A stretch of 64,000 bases of DNA, taken from the NCBI RefSeq assembly GCF_004798705.1, contig NZ_CP039290.1, positions 1,488,001 to 1,552,000 of the forward strand, read 5' to 3'. This document shows, in pieces, positions 8,760-16,821 of the stretch. Position numbers and translations under genes: made by a program. The first letter of the stretch is position 1. Every line of letters begins with the position of its first letter. Source of the DNA: Arthrobacter sp. PAMC25564. Lineage in GTDB: Bacteria; Actinomycetota; Actinomycetes; Actinomycetales; Micrococcaceae. Under the pieces are notes generated by a model. That model saw only the letters and a program-made list of their open reading frames with translations. It was not told the origin of the DNA and searched no databases.

Positions 8760-8785
8760 AATTGATGAATTGATGTTTTCATCAT
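8760..8785. promoter_or_regulatory. Candidate autoregulatory operator of the ArsR-SulP unit
   Basis: The 8-mer AATTGATG occurs twice in tandem (8760-8767, 8768-8775), and the second copy is followed after TTTT by CATCAT, giving the inverted repeat TGATG-TTTT-CATCA (8771-8784). AT-rich symmetrical sites of this kind are typical ArsR/SmtB targets. It lies 50 bp upstream of the preferred start. Confidence 0.45.
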
Positions 8786-8850
8786 ACCGCTTTCCGGGGC
8801 GGAGGGCCACGGACGGCGGCCACGGACGCGTGCCGCTGACCCTGAGGAAC

Positions 8851-8856
8851 TAGGCT
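8851..8856 (+). promoter_or_regulatory. -10 element TAGGCT, leaderless geometry
   Basis: TAGGCT is placed exactly 6 nt before the ATG at 8863. Confidence 0.55.
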
Positions 8857-8862
8857 GGATCC

Positions 8863-9324
8863 ATGACTATTAATCCGGATCTGCAGGGGCGCAGCTACCC
8901 TGCCGCAGAGGTGTACGACGTCGGCCGCGAGAAGATCCGCGAGTTCGCCCGCGCGGTCAAGGCCACCCACCCCGCCCACTTCGACGTCGATGCCGCCAAG
9001 GCCCTGGGGCACAGCGACCTCGTGGCGCCGCCCACTTTCGCCATCATCGTGGCCCAGCGCGCCGACGCGCAGCTGATCGAGGATCCGGAATCCGGCATCG
9101 ACTTCTCCCGCGTGGTGCATGCCGACCAGCGGTTCAGCCATCACCGCCCGATCGTGGCCGGGGACCGGCTGGTCGCCGAACTGCACGTCGACGGCGTGCG
9201 CACCATGGGCGGCGGGGCCATGATCACCACCCGCTCGGAGATCTCTGCCATCGCGGCAGACGGATCCCACGCGGCCGTCGCCACCACCACCTCATCCATC
9301 CTGGTCCGCGGAGAGGGACAGTAG
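8863..9324 (+). CDS. HadA-like MaoC N-terminal dehydratase subunit
   Basis: 153 residues with a single hot-dog fold of the FAS1-like / MaoC-N type. Visible landmarks are GRSYPAAEVYDVGREKIREFARAV, HPAHFDVDAAKALGHSD, VAPPTFAII and HADQRFSHHRPIVAGDRL. In mycobacteria HadA lacks the catalytic dyad and pairs with HadB to dehydrate (3R)-hydroxyacyl-ACP. Here the next gene, 2 nt downstream, is the HadB-like catalytic partner, so the two probably form a heterodimer in fatty acid metabolism. Arthrobacter relatives do not make mycolic acids, so the substrate is likely ordinary or branched acyl chains (inference). Confidence 0.82.
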   Translation: MTINPDLQGRSYPAAEVYDVGREKIREFARAVKATHPAHFDVDAAKALGHSDLVAPPTFAIIVAQRADAQLIEDPESGIDFSRVVHADQRFSHHRPIVAGDRLVAELHVDGVRTMGGGAMITTRSEISAIAADGSHAAVATTTSSILVRGEGQ

Positions 9325-9326
9325 CC

Positions 9327-9764
9327 ATGAGCATCAACATCGCAGAACTCACGGTCGGCCAGGACATCGGCAGCCGCAGCATCGAGGTCACCCGCACGGA
9401 CCTGGTGAAGTACGCCGGCGCATCCGGGGACTTCAACCCCATCCATTGGAACGAGGCCTTCGCGACCGGCGTGGGACTGCCGGGCGTTATCGCGCACGGC
9501 ATGTTCACCATGGGGGCGGCCGTCCAGCTGGTGACCGACTGGGCGGGCGACCCTGCCGCCGTCGTCGACTTCCAGACCCGCTTCACCAAGCCCGTCCCGG
9601 TGGCCGACACCACGGGAACCCTGGAACCCGGCGCCGTGATCGAGGTCAGCGGCGCCATCGGAGCGCTCGACGCCGAGGCAGGTACGGCCCGGGTTGACCT
9701 CACCGTCGTTGCCGGGGGCCAGAAGGTCCTGGTGAAGGCCCAGGCCGTCGTCAGGCTGGGCTGA
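9327..9764 (+). CDS. HadB-like MaoC dehydratase, catalytic subunit
   Basis: 145 residues with the R-hydratase 2 motif YAGASGDFNPIHWNEAFA, giving catalytic D35 and H40, followed by GLPGVIAHGMFTMG. It starts 2 nt after the HadA-like stop and is translationally coupled to it. The pair should dehydrate or hydrate (3R)-hydroxyacyl / trans-2-enoyl thioesters. Confidence 0.86.
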   Translation: MSINIAELTVGQDIGSRSIEVTRTDLVKYAGASGDFNPIHWNEAFATGVGLPGVIAHGMFTMGAAVQLVTDWAGDPAAVVDFQTRFTKPVPVADTTGTLEPGAVIEVSGAIGALDAEAGTARVDLTVVAGGQKVLVKAQAVVRLG

Positions 9765-9780
9765 GCGCCATGGGCCTGCA

Positions 9781-11055
9781 GTGAGCGGACGCGCTGTCCA
9801 GAGCGCCGAGGTCACGGCCTGGCGCAACGCCGTGGTGGCCGCCTACGCGTTCAGCGGCCTTGCGTTCGCCAGCTGGGTGTCCCGGCTGCCGGCCATCCGC
9901 AACGGACTCGACCTCACCCCGGGCACCGTCGGACTGCTGCTGCTCTGCATGACCGTGGGCTCCTTCATCTCGGTCTCCGTCTCCGGCCTGATCGTGCTGC
10001 GCTTCGGCTCCCTGCGGACCATCCGGATCGGCAGCATCATGGTCGGTTGCGGACTGGTCCTGGCCGGCTTCGGCACCTCGGTCCTGGCGAACCCGCTGGC
10101 GGTCGCCGCGGGCCTGGCCGTCATCGGCCTGGGCACCGCCAGCTGGAACACCGCCTCCAACATGGAGGGCGCCGCGGTGGAACGGGCCGTGCGCCGGCAC
10201 ATCATGCCCAGGCTGCACGGTGCCTTCAGCATCGGCACCGTCGCGGGAGCCGGGCTGGGCGCCTGGGCCGCCGGTACCGGGATCCCGGTCTTCTGGCATC
10301 TCGCGGTGGTGGGCGCGCTCGTGGCCGGCTCGGTGGCCACGGCCGCCCGCTGGTTCCGCGCCGACATCACGCCGCTGCGGGAGCAGGGCTTCACACCGGC
10401 CAAACCCGATACCTTTGAGGACCCTTCCACCGGCCCGCTGCCCATCATCCGGCCCGAGACCGGGAAGCCGGAAGAACCGCTGGACAACAAGCGCCAGATC
10501 GCCCAGGCCTGGCGTGACCGCCGGACCCTGCTGCTCGGGGTGCTGGTGCTCGGGCTTGCCCTGGCCGAAGGCGCGGCCGGGGACTGGGTGGCACTCGCGC
10601 TCGCGGACGGCCATGGCCAGACTGAAGCCGCCGGGGCCGCAGGCTACGGGCTCTTCGTCACGTTCATGACGGTGGGCCGCTTCGCCGGAACCGTGCTGCT
10701 GGACCGCTTCGGCCGCGTTCCCATGCTGCGCTGGTGCGCCGCCTTCGCGGTCCTGGGCCTGGGCCTGTTCGTCTTCGCCCCCGTTCCGTGGCTGGCCTAT
10801 GTTGCCCTCGCCGTCTGGGGCCTTGGCGCGTCGCTGGGGTTCCCGGTGGGCATGTCCGCCGCCGCTGACGATCCCGCGAAGGCCGCCGCACGCGTTTCCG
10901 TGGTCTCCACGATCGGCTACGGTGCGTTCCTCTGCGGGCCGCCGTTGCTGGGCCTGCTGGCGGAACATGTGGGCATCCTGCACTCGCTGCTGGCCGTCAT
11001 GGTGATGCTGGTGGCCAGCTTCCTGCTCTCCCCGGTGGCCCGCAAGCCCGCCTGA
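9781..11055 (+). CDS. MFS transporter
   Basis: 424 residues from GTG with about 12 hydrophobic helices and a long hydrophilic central loop (about residues 200-235). The arrangement (SWVSRLPAIRNGLDLTPGTVG early, GFPVGMSAAADDPAKAAARVS late) resembles the YbjJ-like branch of the major facilitator superfamily, whose substrates are mostly undefined. It lies 16 bp behind the HadB-like gene and may share its transcript. Confidence 0.82.
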   Translation: MSGRAVQSAEVTAWRNAVVAAYAFSGLAFASWVSRLPAIRNGLDLTPGTVGLLLLCMTVGSFISVSVSGLIVLRFGSLRTIRIGSIMVGCGLVLAGFGTSVLANPLAVAAGLAVIGLGTASWNTASNMEGAAVERAVRRHIMPRLHGAFSIGTVAGAGLGAWAAGTGIPVFWHLAVVGALVAGSVATAARWFRADITPLREQGFTPAKPDTFEDPSTGPLPIIRPETGKPEEPLDNKRQIAQAWRDRRTLLLGVLVLGLALAEGAAGDWVALALADGHGQTEAAGAAGYGLFVTFMTVGRFAGTVLLDRFGRVPMLRWCAAFAVLGLGLFVFAPVPWLAYVALAVWGLGASLGFPVGMSAAADDPAKAAARVSVVSTIGYGAFLCGPPLLGLLAEHVGILHSLLAVMVMLVASFLLSPVARKPA

Positions 11056-11108
11056 CGGCTGCCGGCTCCGCAGAGTCCGCTTAATAGGGAGGCGTGCGCG
11101 ATCCCGGC

Positions 11109-11114
11109 TAGGCT
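11109..11114 (+). promoter_or_regulatory. -10 element TAGGCT, leaderless geometry
   Basis: TAGGCT is exactly 6 nt before the GTG start of murB and no Shine-Dalgarno follows it. Confidence 0.55.
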
Positions 11115-11120
11115 GGTCAG

Positions 11121-12188
11121 GTGACCCAGACCCTGCTTTCCGCCCTGACCACTGCCGCCGTCGGCGGCCCCGCCGGCAGCTACCTCGAGGCCCGCACCGA
11201 GGCCGGGATCATCGACGCCGTCCGTTCGGCCGACGCCGCCGGCGAGCCGCTGCTGATCATCGGCGGCGGCTCCAACCTGATGGTGTCCGACGACGGGTTC
11301 CCCGGTACCGTGCTGAGGATCGCCTCCGAGGGGTTCACCGTCAACGCGGAGGACTCCTGCGGCGGGGTGGCCGTCGCGGTGCAGGCCGGGCACAACTGGG
11401 ACGACTTCGTGGAACACGCGGTGCGGCACGCCTGGTCCGGCATCGAGGCGCTCTCCGGGATCCCGGGCGCCACCGGGGCCACCCCGGTGCAGAACGTCGG
11501 CGCCTACGGATCCGACGTCTCCCAGACCATCGCCGCCGTCCGCACCTGGGACCGGGAACGCAACGCCGTGCAGACATTCACGAACTCGGAGCTGAAGTTC
11601 GGCTACCGGGACTCGGTGCTGAAGCAGAACACCGTCAACGGCTCCCCGCGCTACGTGGTGCTCACCGTCGAGTTCCAGCTTCCGCTGGGCCGGATGAGCG
11701 CTCCGGTCCGCTACGCCGAACTGGCCCGGTCACTGGGCGTGGAACCGGGCCAGCGGGCCTATTCCAACGACGTCCGGCGCGAAGTGCTCCGGCTCCGCGC
11801 GTCCAAGGGCATGGTGTGGGACCCGGCGGACCGGGATACTTATTCCACGGGATCCTTCTTCACCAACCCGATTGTGCCTTCCGACGTCGCGGACGGGCTT
11901 CCGGAGGGCGCCCCCCGGTATCCGGCCGGCACGGACGGGCTGACGAAGCTCTCGGCGGCGTGGCTGATCGAGATGTCCGGCTTCGGCAAGGGTTTCGGGC
12001 TCGAGCCGGACAGCGTGTCCGGCGGACGGGCCTCGCTGTCCACCAAGCACAGCCTCGCCATCACCAACCGGGGCGGTGCGAGCACGGCGGACCTGCTGGC
12101 GATTGCGCGCGAGGTGCGCCGTGGCGTCGTCGAACGCTTTGGGATCGAACTGCACCCGGAGCCGCTGCTGATCGGCGTCGAGCTCTAG
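11121..12188 (+). CDS. murB: UDP-N-acetylenolpyruvoylglucosamine reductase
   Basis: 355 residues. MurB reduces the enolpyruvyl group to form UDP-MurNAc, using NADPH and bound FAD in peptidoglycan precursor synthesis. FAD-binding segments IIGGGSNLMVSDDGF and GIPGATGATPVQNVGAYG are clear, the catalytic serine lies in STGSFFTNPIV, and the C-terminal Glu region is HPEPLLIGVEL. Length and the YSNDVRREVLRLRASKGMVWDP-type insertion fit the type I enzyme. No other mur gene is adjacent. Its TAG stop shares the palindrome CTAG with the stop of the convergent gene. Confidence 0.95.
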   Translation: MTQTLLSALTTAAVGGPAGSYLEARTEAGIIDAVRSADAAGEPLLIIGGGSNLMVSDDGFPGTVLRIASEGFTVNAEDSCGGVAVAVQAGHNWDDFVEHAVRHAWSGIEALSGIPGATGATPVQNVGAYGSDVSQTIAAVRTWDRERNAVQTFTNSELKFGYRDSVLKQNTVNGSPRYVVLTVEFQLPLGRMSAPVRYAELARSLGVEPGQRAYSNDVRREVLRLRASKGMVWDPADRDTYSTGSFFTNPIVPSDVADGLPEGAPRYPAGTDGLTKLSAAWLIEMSGFGKGFGLEPDSVSGGRASLSTKHSLAITNRGGASTADLLAIAREVRRGVVERFGIELHPEPLLIGVEL

Positions 12189-12721
12189 CGGAACCTGCCT
12201 GGTTTCTGCGCCGGCCCGGTTCCTGCCGCTGCCTGGTTCCTGCCGCTGCGCGGGGCGAGCTTGCTGAACAGCATGAAGGTGAAGCCGGACGCGGCCGCCC
12301 CCAGCAGGAAGACCTGGCAGAACGCCACTGACTGGGCGCTGGGCCCGCTCTGCAGCACCAGCCCGGCGCACGCAAAGGCTACGGCCCCGGCCAGCAGCGC
12401 CAGCGCTCCGAGCAGGAAACTCTGCACCGTCGCCGGGAACTCGCCGCCGGCCTCAAGGCGGAGATCATCCGGCAGCCCGGCCCCGGACCGCACCGCGGCG
12501 CGGGGCTGGAGCGCGGCCGCCGTGACGAAGCTCGCCATGGACACGGCCATGCATACCCCTGCGACCAGTTGCAGGGTACTCATCATGGGGGAGAGTCGGG
12601 TGCCGCTCGCGATGGCGATGGCGAGCCCGGCGGCCATGCCGGCAGCGCTGGAGGCCCAGCCCAGCAGGGCCAGCTTCCGGCACAGGGGCCGCAGCCGCGG
12701 CCACATCTCACTCATGGTCAT
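12185..12721 (-). CDS. Four-TM membrane protein of unknown function
   Basis: 178 residues with four hydrophobic segments (about 16-38, 46-68, 99-120, 130-152) arranged as two hairpins separated by an acidic loop (DDLRLEAGGEFPAT). No catalytic motif is visible and I do not recognise the family. It is convergent with murB and shares the CTAG stop. Confidence 0.6.
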   Translation of the reverse strand: MTMSEMWPRLRPLCRKLALLGWASSAAGMAAGLAIAIASGTRLSPMMSTLQLVAGVCMAVSMASFVTAAALQPRAAVRSGAGLPDDLRLEAGGEFPATVQSFLLGALALLAGAVAFACAGLVLQSGPSAQSVAFCQVFLLGAAASGFTFMLFSKLAPRSGRNQAAAGTGPAQKPGRFR

Positions 12722-12806
12722 GTCACAAGGGTAGAGAGGTCCGCTGGACGGCGGCTGTGAACATCCGGTGCGCGAGCAGGAGCATACGGTTGCCGGCCCC
12801 CGGCCC

Positions 12807-12812
12807 TACCAT
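12807..12812 (+). promoter_or_regulatory. -10 element TACCAT, leaderless geometry
   Basis: TACCAT is exactly 6 nt before the ATG at 12819, which supports that start over the in-frame ATG at 12768. Confidence 0.45.
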
Positions 12813-12818
12813 GGGTCC

Positions 12819-13934
12819 ATGGCAGGAGCAGCGCGCCCCCGGCTCAGCCGCGGCATCATGGGCCGGCTCCGGCTTGCCTCGCAGGGACTGGTGGGGCCGG
12901 GCCTGGGGACCGTCCCCGACGCCGTGCGGTGGATGACAGCGATGCAGGCACAGGACCTCCAGGCCGCCCTGTGGGCCGTCGGCCAGCGGGTACCGGGTTC
13001 CGGGATCGAGGACGTCCGTTCGGCGCTGGACCGGGCCGAAATTGTCCGTTCCTGGCCGATGCGCGGCACGCTGCACCTGCTCGCCCCCGAAGACCTGCGC
13101 TGGATGCTGGCCCTGACGTCCGGGCGAATGATCCGGGGCATGGCAGGACGCCACCGGGAGCTCGGCATCACCTCCGGGGACGTCCAGGCGGCCCGAGGGG
13201 CGGCGCTGCGGCTGGTCTCCGGCGGGGGAGCAGCCACCCGGGAGGAACTGTTCCAGGCCTTCCAGGCGGCCGGGCAACCCACGGCAGGCCAGCGCGGGAT
13301 CCACCTGCTGTCGATGCTCTGCCAGCGCGGCTGGCTCGTGCAGGGCCCGCTCCGGGGCAGGCAGCAGCTTGTCGTGGCCTTTGGCGAGTGGATCCCCGAA
13401 TCGCGCGAACTGGACCGCGAGGAGGGCATTGCCGAGCTGCTGCTGCGGTACCTGCGCAGCCACGGGCCGGCGACGGAACGTGATTTTGCCTGGTGGTCCG
13501 GCATCCCGCTGACCGAAGTCCGGACGGCCCTGGCCGGGGTGCGGCACGAACTGGTCGGGCTCGAGTTCGAAGGGACCGGCTACTGGCTTTCGCCGGCCAC
13601 GGCGGCACTGCTCGACCACGGCGTGCCCGGTGCGCGCTCGGTGCTGGCCCTGCCGGGCTTCGACGAGTTCCTGCTGGGCTACACCGACAGGTCCCTCGTG
13701 CTGCCCGCCCGGCACGCCGACAAGATCGTGCCCGGCGGCAACGGGATGTTCAGGAAGACCATCGTCGCCGGCGGCGAAGTAGTCGGCACCTGGGCGGGGC
13801 CCGGAACCGGCCGGGGCGCCGACGTCGTACCCGAACCCTTTGACGGGGTCAACGGACTGCGGCCTGCAGCCCAAAAGTCCTTTGGGCTGCAGGCCGCGAA
13901 ATACCGGAGGTTCCTGGGCTCCGGAAAGCCCTAG
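12819..13934 (+). CDS. Winged-helix DNA-binding protein, AlkZ/YcaQ-like (HTH_42), possible DNA glycosylase
   Basis: 371 residues from the ATG at 12819. The whole protein matches the HTH_42 (DUF1006) architecture of tandem winged helices: [19 protein letters not shown], the [18 protein letters not shown] wing, and a C-terminal beta-rich domain with [14 protein letters not shown]_42 includes the AlkZ and YcaQ DNA glycosylases that unhook bulky or crosslinked bases. Its N-terminal part has MQAQDLQAA with Q43 and Q45, at the place of AlkZ's catalytic Gln-x-Gln. Enzymatic activity is therefore plausible but not proven. It shares the CTAG stop with the convergent asd gene. Confidence 0.75.
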   Translation: MAGAARPRLSRGIMGRLRLASQGLVGPGLGTVPDAVRWMTAMQAQDLQAALWAVGQRVPGSGIEDVRSALDRAEIVRSWPMRGTLHLLAPEDLRWMLALTSGRMIRGMAGRHRELGITSGDVQAARGAALRLVSGGGAATREELFQAFQAAGQPTAGQRGIHLLSMLCQRGWLVQGPLRGRQQLVVAFGEWIPESRELDREEGIAELLLRYLRSHGPATERDFAWWSGIPLTEVRTALAGVRHELVGLEFEGTGYWLSPATAALLDHGVPGARSVLALPGFDEFLLGYTDRSLVLPARHADKIVPGGNGMFRKTIVAGGEVVGTWAGPGTGRGADVVPEPFDGVNGLRPAAQKSFGLQAAKYRRFLGSGKP

Positions 13935-15061
13935 AGAGTGCCCGTGGCGATGTTCAACATGCGGCGCAGCGGTTCGGCAGCGCCCCAGAGCAGCTGGTCG
14001 CCGACCGTGAACGCGCTGATGTACTGCGGACCCATCTCCAGCTTCCGGATGCGCCCGACCGGGATGTCCAGGGTGCCGGAGGCCGCCACCGGGGTGAGGT
14101 CCGCCATCGAGGCATCCTTGGTGTTGGGCACGACCTTGGCCCACTCGTTGTCCCCGGCCAGCAGTTCCTCGATCTCGGCCACGGGGAGGTCCTCGCGGAG
14201 CTTGAGCGTGAGCGCCTGCGAATGCGAGCGCATGGCGCCGATCCGGATGCACAGGCCGTCCATGATGATGTGCTCAGCCCCGGAGGTGCCAAGGATCTTG
14301 TTGGTCTCCACCCCGGCCTTCCACTCTTCCTTGGACTGGCCGTTGCCCAGATCCGCGTCGATCCACGGGATCAGCGAGCCGGCCAGCGGCACGCCGAACT
14401 GGCTCGCGTCGATGTCGGTGCGCTGGTGCGCCAGGACCTTGCGGTCGATCTCCAGGATGGCCGATGCCGGGTCCTCCAGCTCGGTGCTGACCTCGGCGTT
14501 GAGCGTGCCGAACTGGCTCAGGAGCTCGCGCATGTGGCGGGCTCCGCCGCCGGAGGCTGCCTGGTAGGTCATCGAGGTGCCCCACTCGACGAGGCCGTTC
14601 TTGAACAGTCCGCCGAGGCCCATCAGCATGCAGGAGACCGTGCAGTTACCGCCGATGTAGTCCTTGACGCCGCCGGAGAGGCCGGCGTCGATGACGTCGC
14701 GGTTGATCGGGTCCAGCACGATGATGGAGTCGTCGTTCATCCGCAGGGTGGAGGCGGCATCGATCCAGAGCCCGTCCCAGCCGCGGCCGCGCAGCTCGCC
14801 GTGGACCTGCTTGGTGTAGTCGCCGCCCTGGGCGGTGACAATGATAGGCAGCTTCGCCAGGGCATCGACGTCGAACGCGTCCTCAAGCTTGCCTGCCCCT
14901 TCTGCAAATGAAGGGGCGGCACCTCCCGCGTTCGAGGTGGAGAAAAATACGGGGTTGATGTTGGCGAAGTCGCCCTCGTCCTGCATGCGCTGCATCAGGA
15001 CGGAACCGACCATGCCACGCCAACCGACCAGTCCAACGGACGGAGTAGCTGCTGTAGTCAT
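13931..15061 (-). CDS. asd: Aspartate-semialdehyde dehydrogenase, proteobacterial-type
   Basis: 376 residues. The enzyme reduces beta-aspartyl phosphate to aspartate semialdehyde with NADPH, feeding lysine/diaminopimelate, methionine and threonine synthesis. The N-terminal dinucleotide site is [18 protein letters not shown]; catalytic Cys is C140 in [10 protein letters not shown]; the substrate segment is [15 protein letters not shown]; and the C-terminal RSHSQ carries the active-site His. From memory the whole protein follows the E. coli enzyme ([29 protein letters not shown]) far more closely than the shorter actinobacterial Asd. No lysC is adjacent. Confidence 0.93.
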   Translation of the reverse strand: MTTAATPSVGLVGWRGMVGSVLMQRMQDEGDFANINPVFFSTSNAGGAAPSFAEGAGKLEDAFDVDALAKLPIIVTAQGGDYTKQVHGELRGRGWDGLWIDAASTLRMNDDSIIVLDPINRDVIDAGLSGGVKDYIGGNCTVSCMLMGLGGLFKNGLVEWGTSMTYQAASGGGARHMRELLSQFGTLNAEVSTELEDPASAILEIDRKVLAHQRTDIDASQFGVPLAGSLIPWIDADLGNGQSKEEWKAGVETNKILGTSGAEHIIMDGLCIRIGAMRSHSQALTLKLREDLPVAEIEELLAGDNEWAKVVPNTKDASMADLTPVAASGTLDIPVGRIRKLEMGPQYISAFTVGDQLLWGAAEPLRRMLNIATGTL

Positions 15062-15067
15062 TGGGCC

Positions 15068-15073
15068 AGTTTA
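15068..15073 (-). promoter_or_regulatory. -10 element TAAACT for asd, leaderless geometry
   Basis: On the minus strand TAAACT ends 6 nt before the asd ATG, with no Shine-Dalgarno between. Confidence 0.55.
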
Positions 15074-15133
15074 GACTTTGCAGCGCCGGGTCACGCAGTC
15101 GGTTACGACGGCGGCTGCCCGGCCGGCGTACGG

Positions 15134-15373
15134 CTACGGGAGCTGCTTGCCGCCCGGCCCTGCGCCGGTCTCTGCCAGAAGCGCGGATTTCCGCCTGCGG
15201 AGCGCAAAGACGGCCCCGAAGGTGAAGACCTGGGTCACCACGACGAGGACAATCGCGCCGACGATTTTGTTGCCGCCCAGGATCATGGTGAGCCCCACAA
15301 CCGCGGAGAGCAGGGCCAGCAGGGGCAGGAGCATGTAGCCAAGGACGAAGAGTGTCTCGGGTTTCTTCAGCAT
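15134..15373 (-). CDS. Small two-TM membrane protein downstream of dfrA
   Basis: 79 residues from the ATG at 15373, 2 nt after the dfrA stop. Two hydrophobic helices (about residues 8-34 and 37-58) are followed by a basic turn (RRRKS) and a polar tail. It is the third gene of the thyA-dfrA unit by position. No family is recognised. Confidence 0.65.
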   Translation of the reverse strand: MLKKPETLFVLGYMLLPLLALLSAVVGLTMILGGNKIVGAIVLVVVTQVFTFGAVFALRRRKSALLAETGAGPGGKQLP

Positions 15374-15375
15374 TC

Positions 15376-15972
15376 CTAGCCCTTGGTCCGGCGCCACTGG
15401 GTGATGCGGTAGCGGGTGCCGTCGCCGGAGGTCAGCCAGCCGTCGGAGGGCAGGCGCGCGCCGGTGGTCCAGTCGTAGCCGAGTTCCGGGGCGAAGGTGT
15501 CGCCTTCGGTGGTGGTGTCGACAGTGGTGACCACGGCGACGTCGGCGAGGTCCATGGACTGCGCGAAGATGTCACCGCCGCCGATGATCCAGACCATCCC
15601 GTGGCCGGGCGCGAACTGCGACTCCAGCAGCGCGTCGTCAAGGGACTTCACCGCGACGGCGCCCTCTGCGGCGGGCGTGCCGCCCCAGCCTTCCTGGCGG
15701 GTGATGACGATGTTGGTCCGGCCGGGGAGGGGACGGTACTTTTCCGGGAAGGATTCCCAGGTCTTCCGGCCCATGATGACCGGGTGGCCGGTCGTGAGCC
15801 GGGCAAAATGCTTCATGTCCTCGGGCAGGTGCCACGGCAAGCCGCCATCCTTGCCGATGACGCCCGTGTTGGACTGGGCCCAGATCACGCCGAGACCGGC
15901 GAGGGAGGCTGCCAGGTCCTCGGTGAAGGGCGTGGTCTGTGAATCCTGCTGCGGGTTTTCGTGGTTGCTCAT
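15376..15972 (-). CDS. dfrA: Dihydrofolate reductase
   Basis: 198 residues, with about 30 extra N-terminal residues before the canonical core. It reduces dihydrofolate with NADPH, restoring the cofactor consumed by ThyA. The core shows [29 protein letters not shown] (substrate and NADPH site, with the Asp of PEDM as the catalytic acid), [25 protein letters not shown] and [12 protein letters not shown]. The start overlaps thyA by 4 bp (ATGA), so the two are coupled. Confidence 0.95.
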   Translation of the reverse strand: MSNHENPQQDSQTTPFTEDLAASLAGLGVIWAQSNTGVIGKDGGLPWHLPEDMKHFARLTTGHPVIMGRKTWESFPEKYRPLPGRTNIVITRQEGWGGTPAAEGAVAVKSLDDALLESQFAPGHGMVWIIGGGDIFAQSMDLADVAVVTTVDTTTEGDTFAPELGYDWTTGARLPSDGWLTSGDGTRYRITQWRRTKG

Positions 15973-16772
15973 ACGGCTATCGGGGCCTTAATCGTCGGGT
16001 GGTGCTGGTATCCGACCACTTCGAAGTCATCGAGGGTGTAGTCGAAGATGGAGTCCGGCTTGCGGGTGATCAACAGCCGCGGGTAGTCGTAGGGTTCGCG
16101 GGCCAGCTGTTTGAGGACCTGGTCCATGTGGTTGTCGTAGATGTGGACGTCGCCGCCTGTCCAGACGAATTCGCCGGGTTCCAGGCCGGTCTGCTGGGCC
16201 AGCATGCAGGTCAGCAGGGCGTAGGACGCGATGTTGAACGGAACGCCCAGGAAGGTGTCCGCCGACCGCTGGTACAGCTGGCAGGAGAGTTTGCCGTCGG
16301 CAACGTAGAACTGGAAGAAGGCATGGCACGGGGGCAATGCCATGTTCTTGAGCTCGGCGACGTTCCAGGCCGAGACGATGTGGCGGCGCGAGTCCGGATT
16401 GGTCTTCAGGTTTTCGACCAATTCGGCGATCTGGTCGATGTGGCCGCCCTCGGGGGTGGGCCAGGAACGCCACTGGACCCCGTAGACGGGACCGAGTTCA
16501 CCCTCTGCGTCGGCCCATTCGTTCCAGATCGTGACGCCCTGGTCCTGCATCCATTTCACATTCGAGTCCCCGCGCAGGAACCAGAGGAGTTCCACCGCAA
16601 CGGACTTGAAATGGACGCGCTTGGTGGTGACCAGGGGGAAGCCCCGGCCCAGGTCAAAGCGCAGCTGGCGGCCGAACACGCTGGTGGTACCGGTCCCGGT
16701 GCGGTCCGATTTGTGCGTGCCGTGGTCCAGGACATCACGCAGCAGGTCTTCATAGGGCGTTGGAATGCTCAC
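15969..16772 (-). CDS. thyA: Thymidylate synthase
   Basis: 267 residues from GTG. It methylates dUMP to dTMP using methylenetetrahydrofolate. Diagnostic segments are [38 protein letters not shown], the active-site [11 protein letters not shown] with the nucleophilic Cys, and [22 protein letters not shown]. It leads a thyA-dfrA operon and has a TAGACT element 6 nt before its start. Confidence 0.97.
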   Translation of the reverse strand: MSIPTPYEDLLRDVLDHGTHKSDRTGTGTTSVFGRQLRFDLGRGFPLVTTKRVHFKSVAVELLWFLRGDSNVKWMQDQGVTIWNEWADAEGELGPVYGVQWRSWPTPEGGHIDQIAELVENLKTNPDSRRHIVSAWNVAELKNMALPPCHAFFQFYVADGKLSCQLYQRSADTFLGVPFNIASYALLTCMLAQQTGLEPGEFVWTGGDVHIYDNHMDQVLKQLAREPYDYPRLLITRKPDSIFDYTLDDFEVVGYQHHPTIKAPIAV

Positions 16773-16778
16773 GCTCCC

Positions 16779-16784
16779 AGTCTA
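16779..16784 (-). promoter_or_regulatory. -10 element TAGACT for thyA, leaderless geometry
   Basis: On the minus strand TAGACT is exactly 6 nt before the GTG start of thyA. Confidence 0.6.
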
Positions 16785-16821
16785 CTGAGGTGCCCCAAAA
16801 GCCGGGACCGTGTTAAGGACT

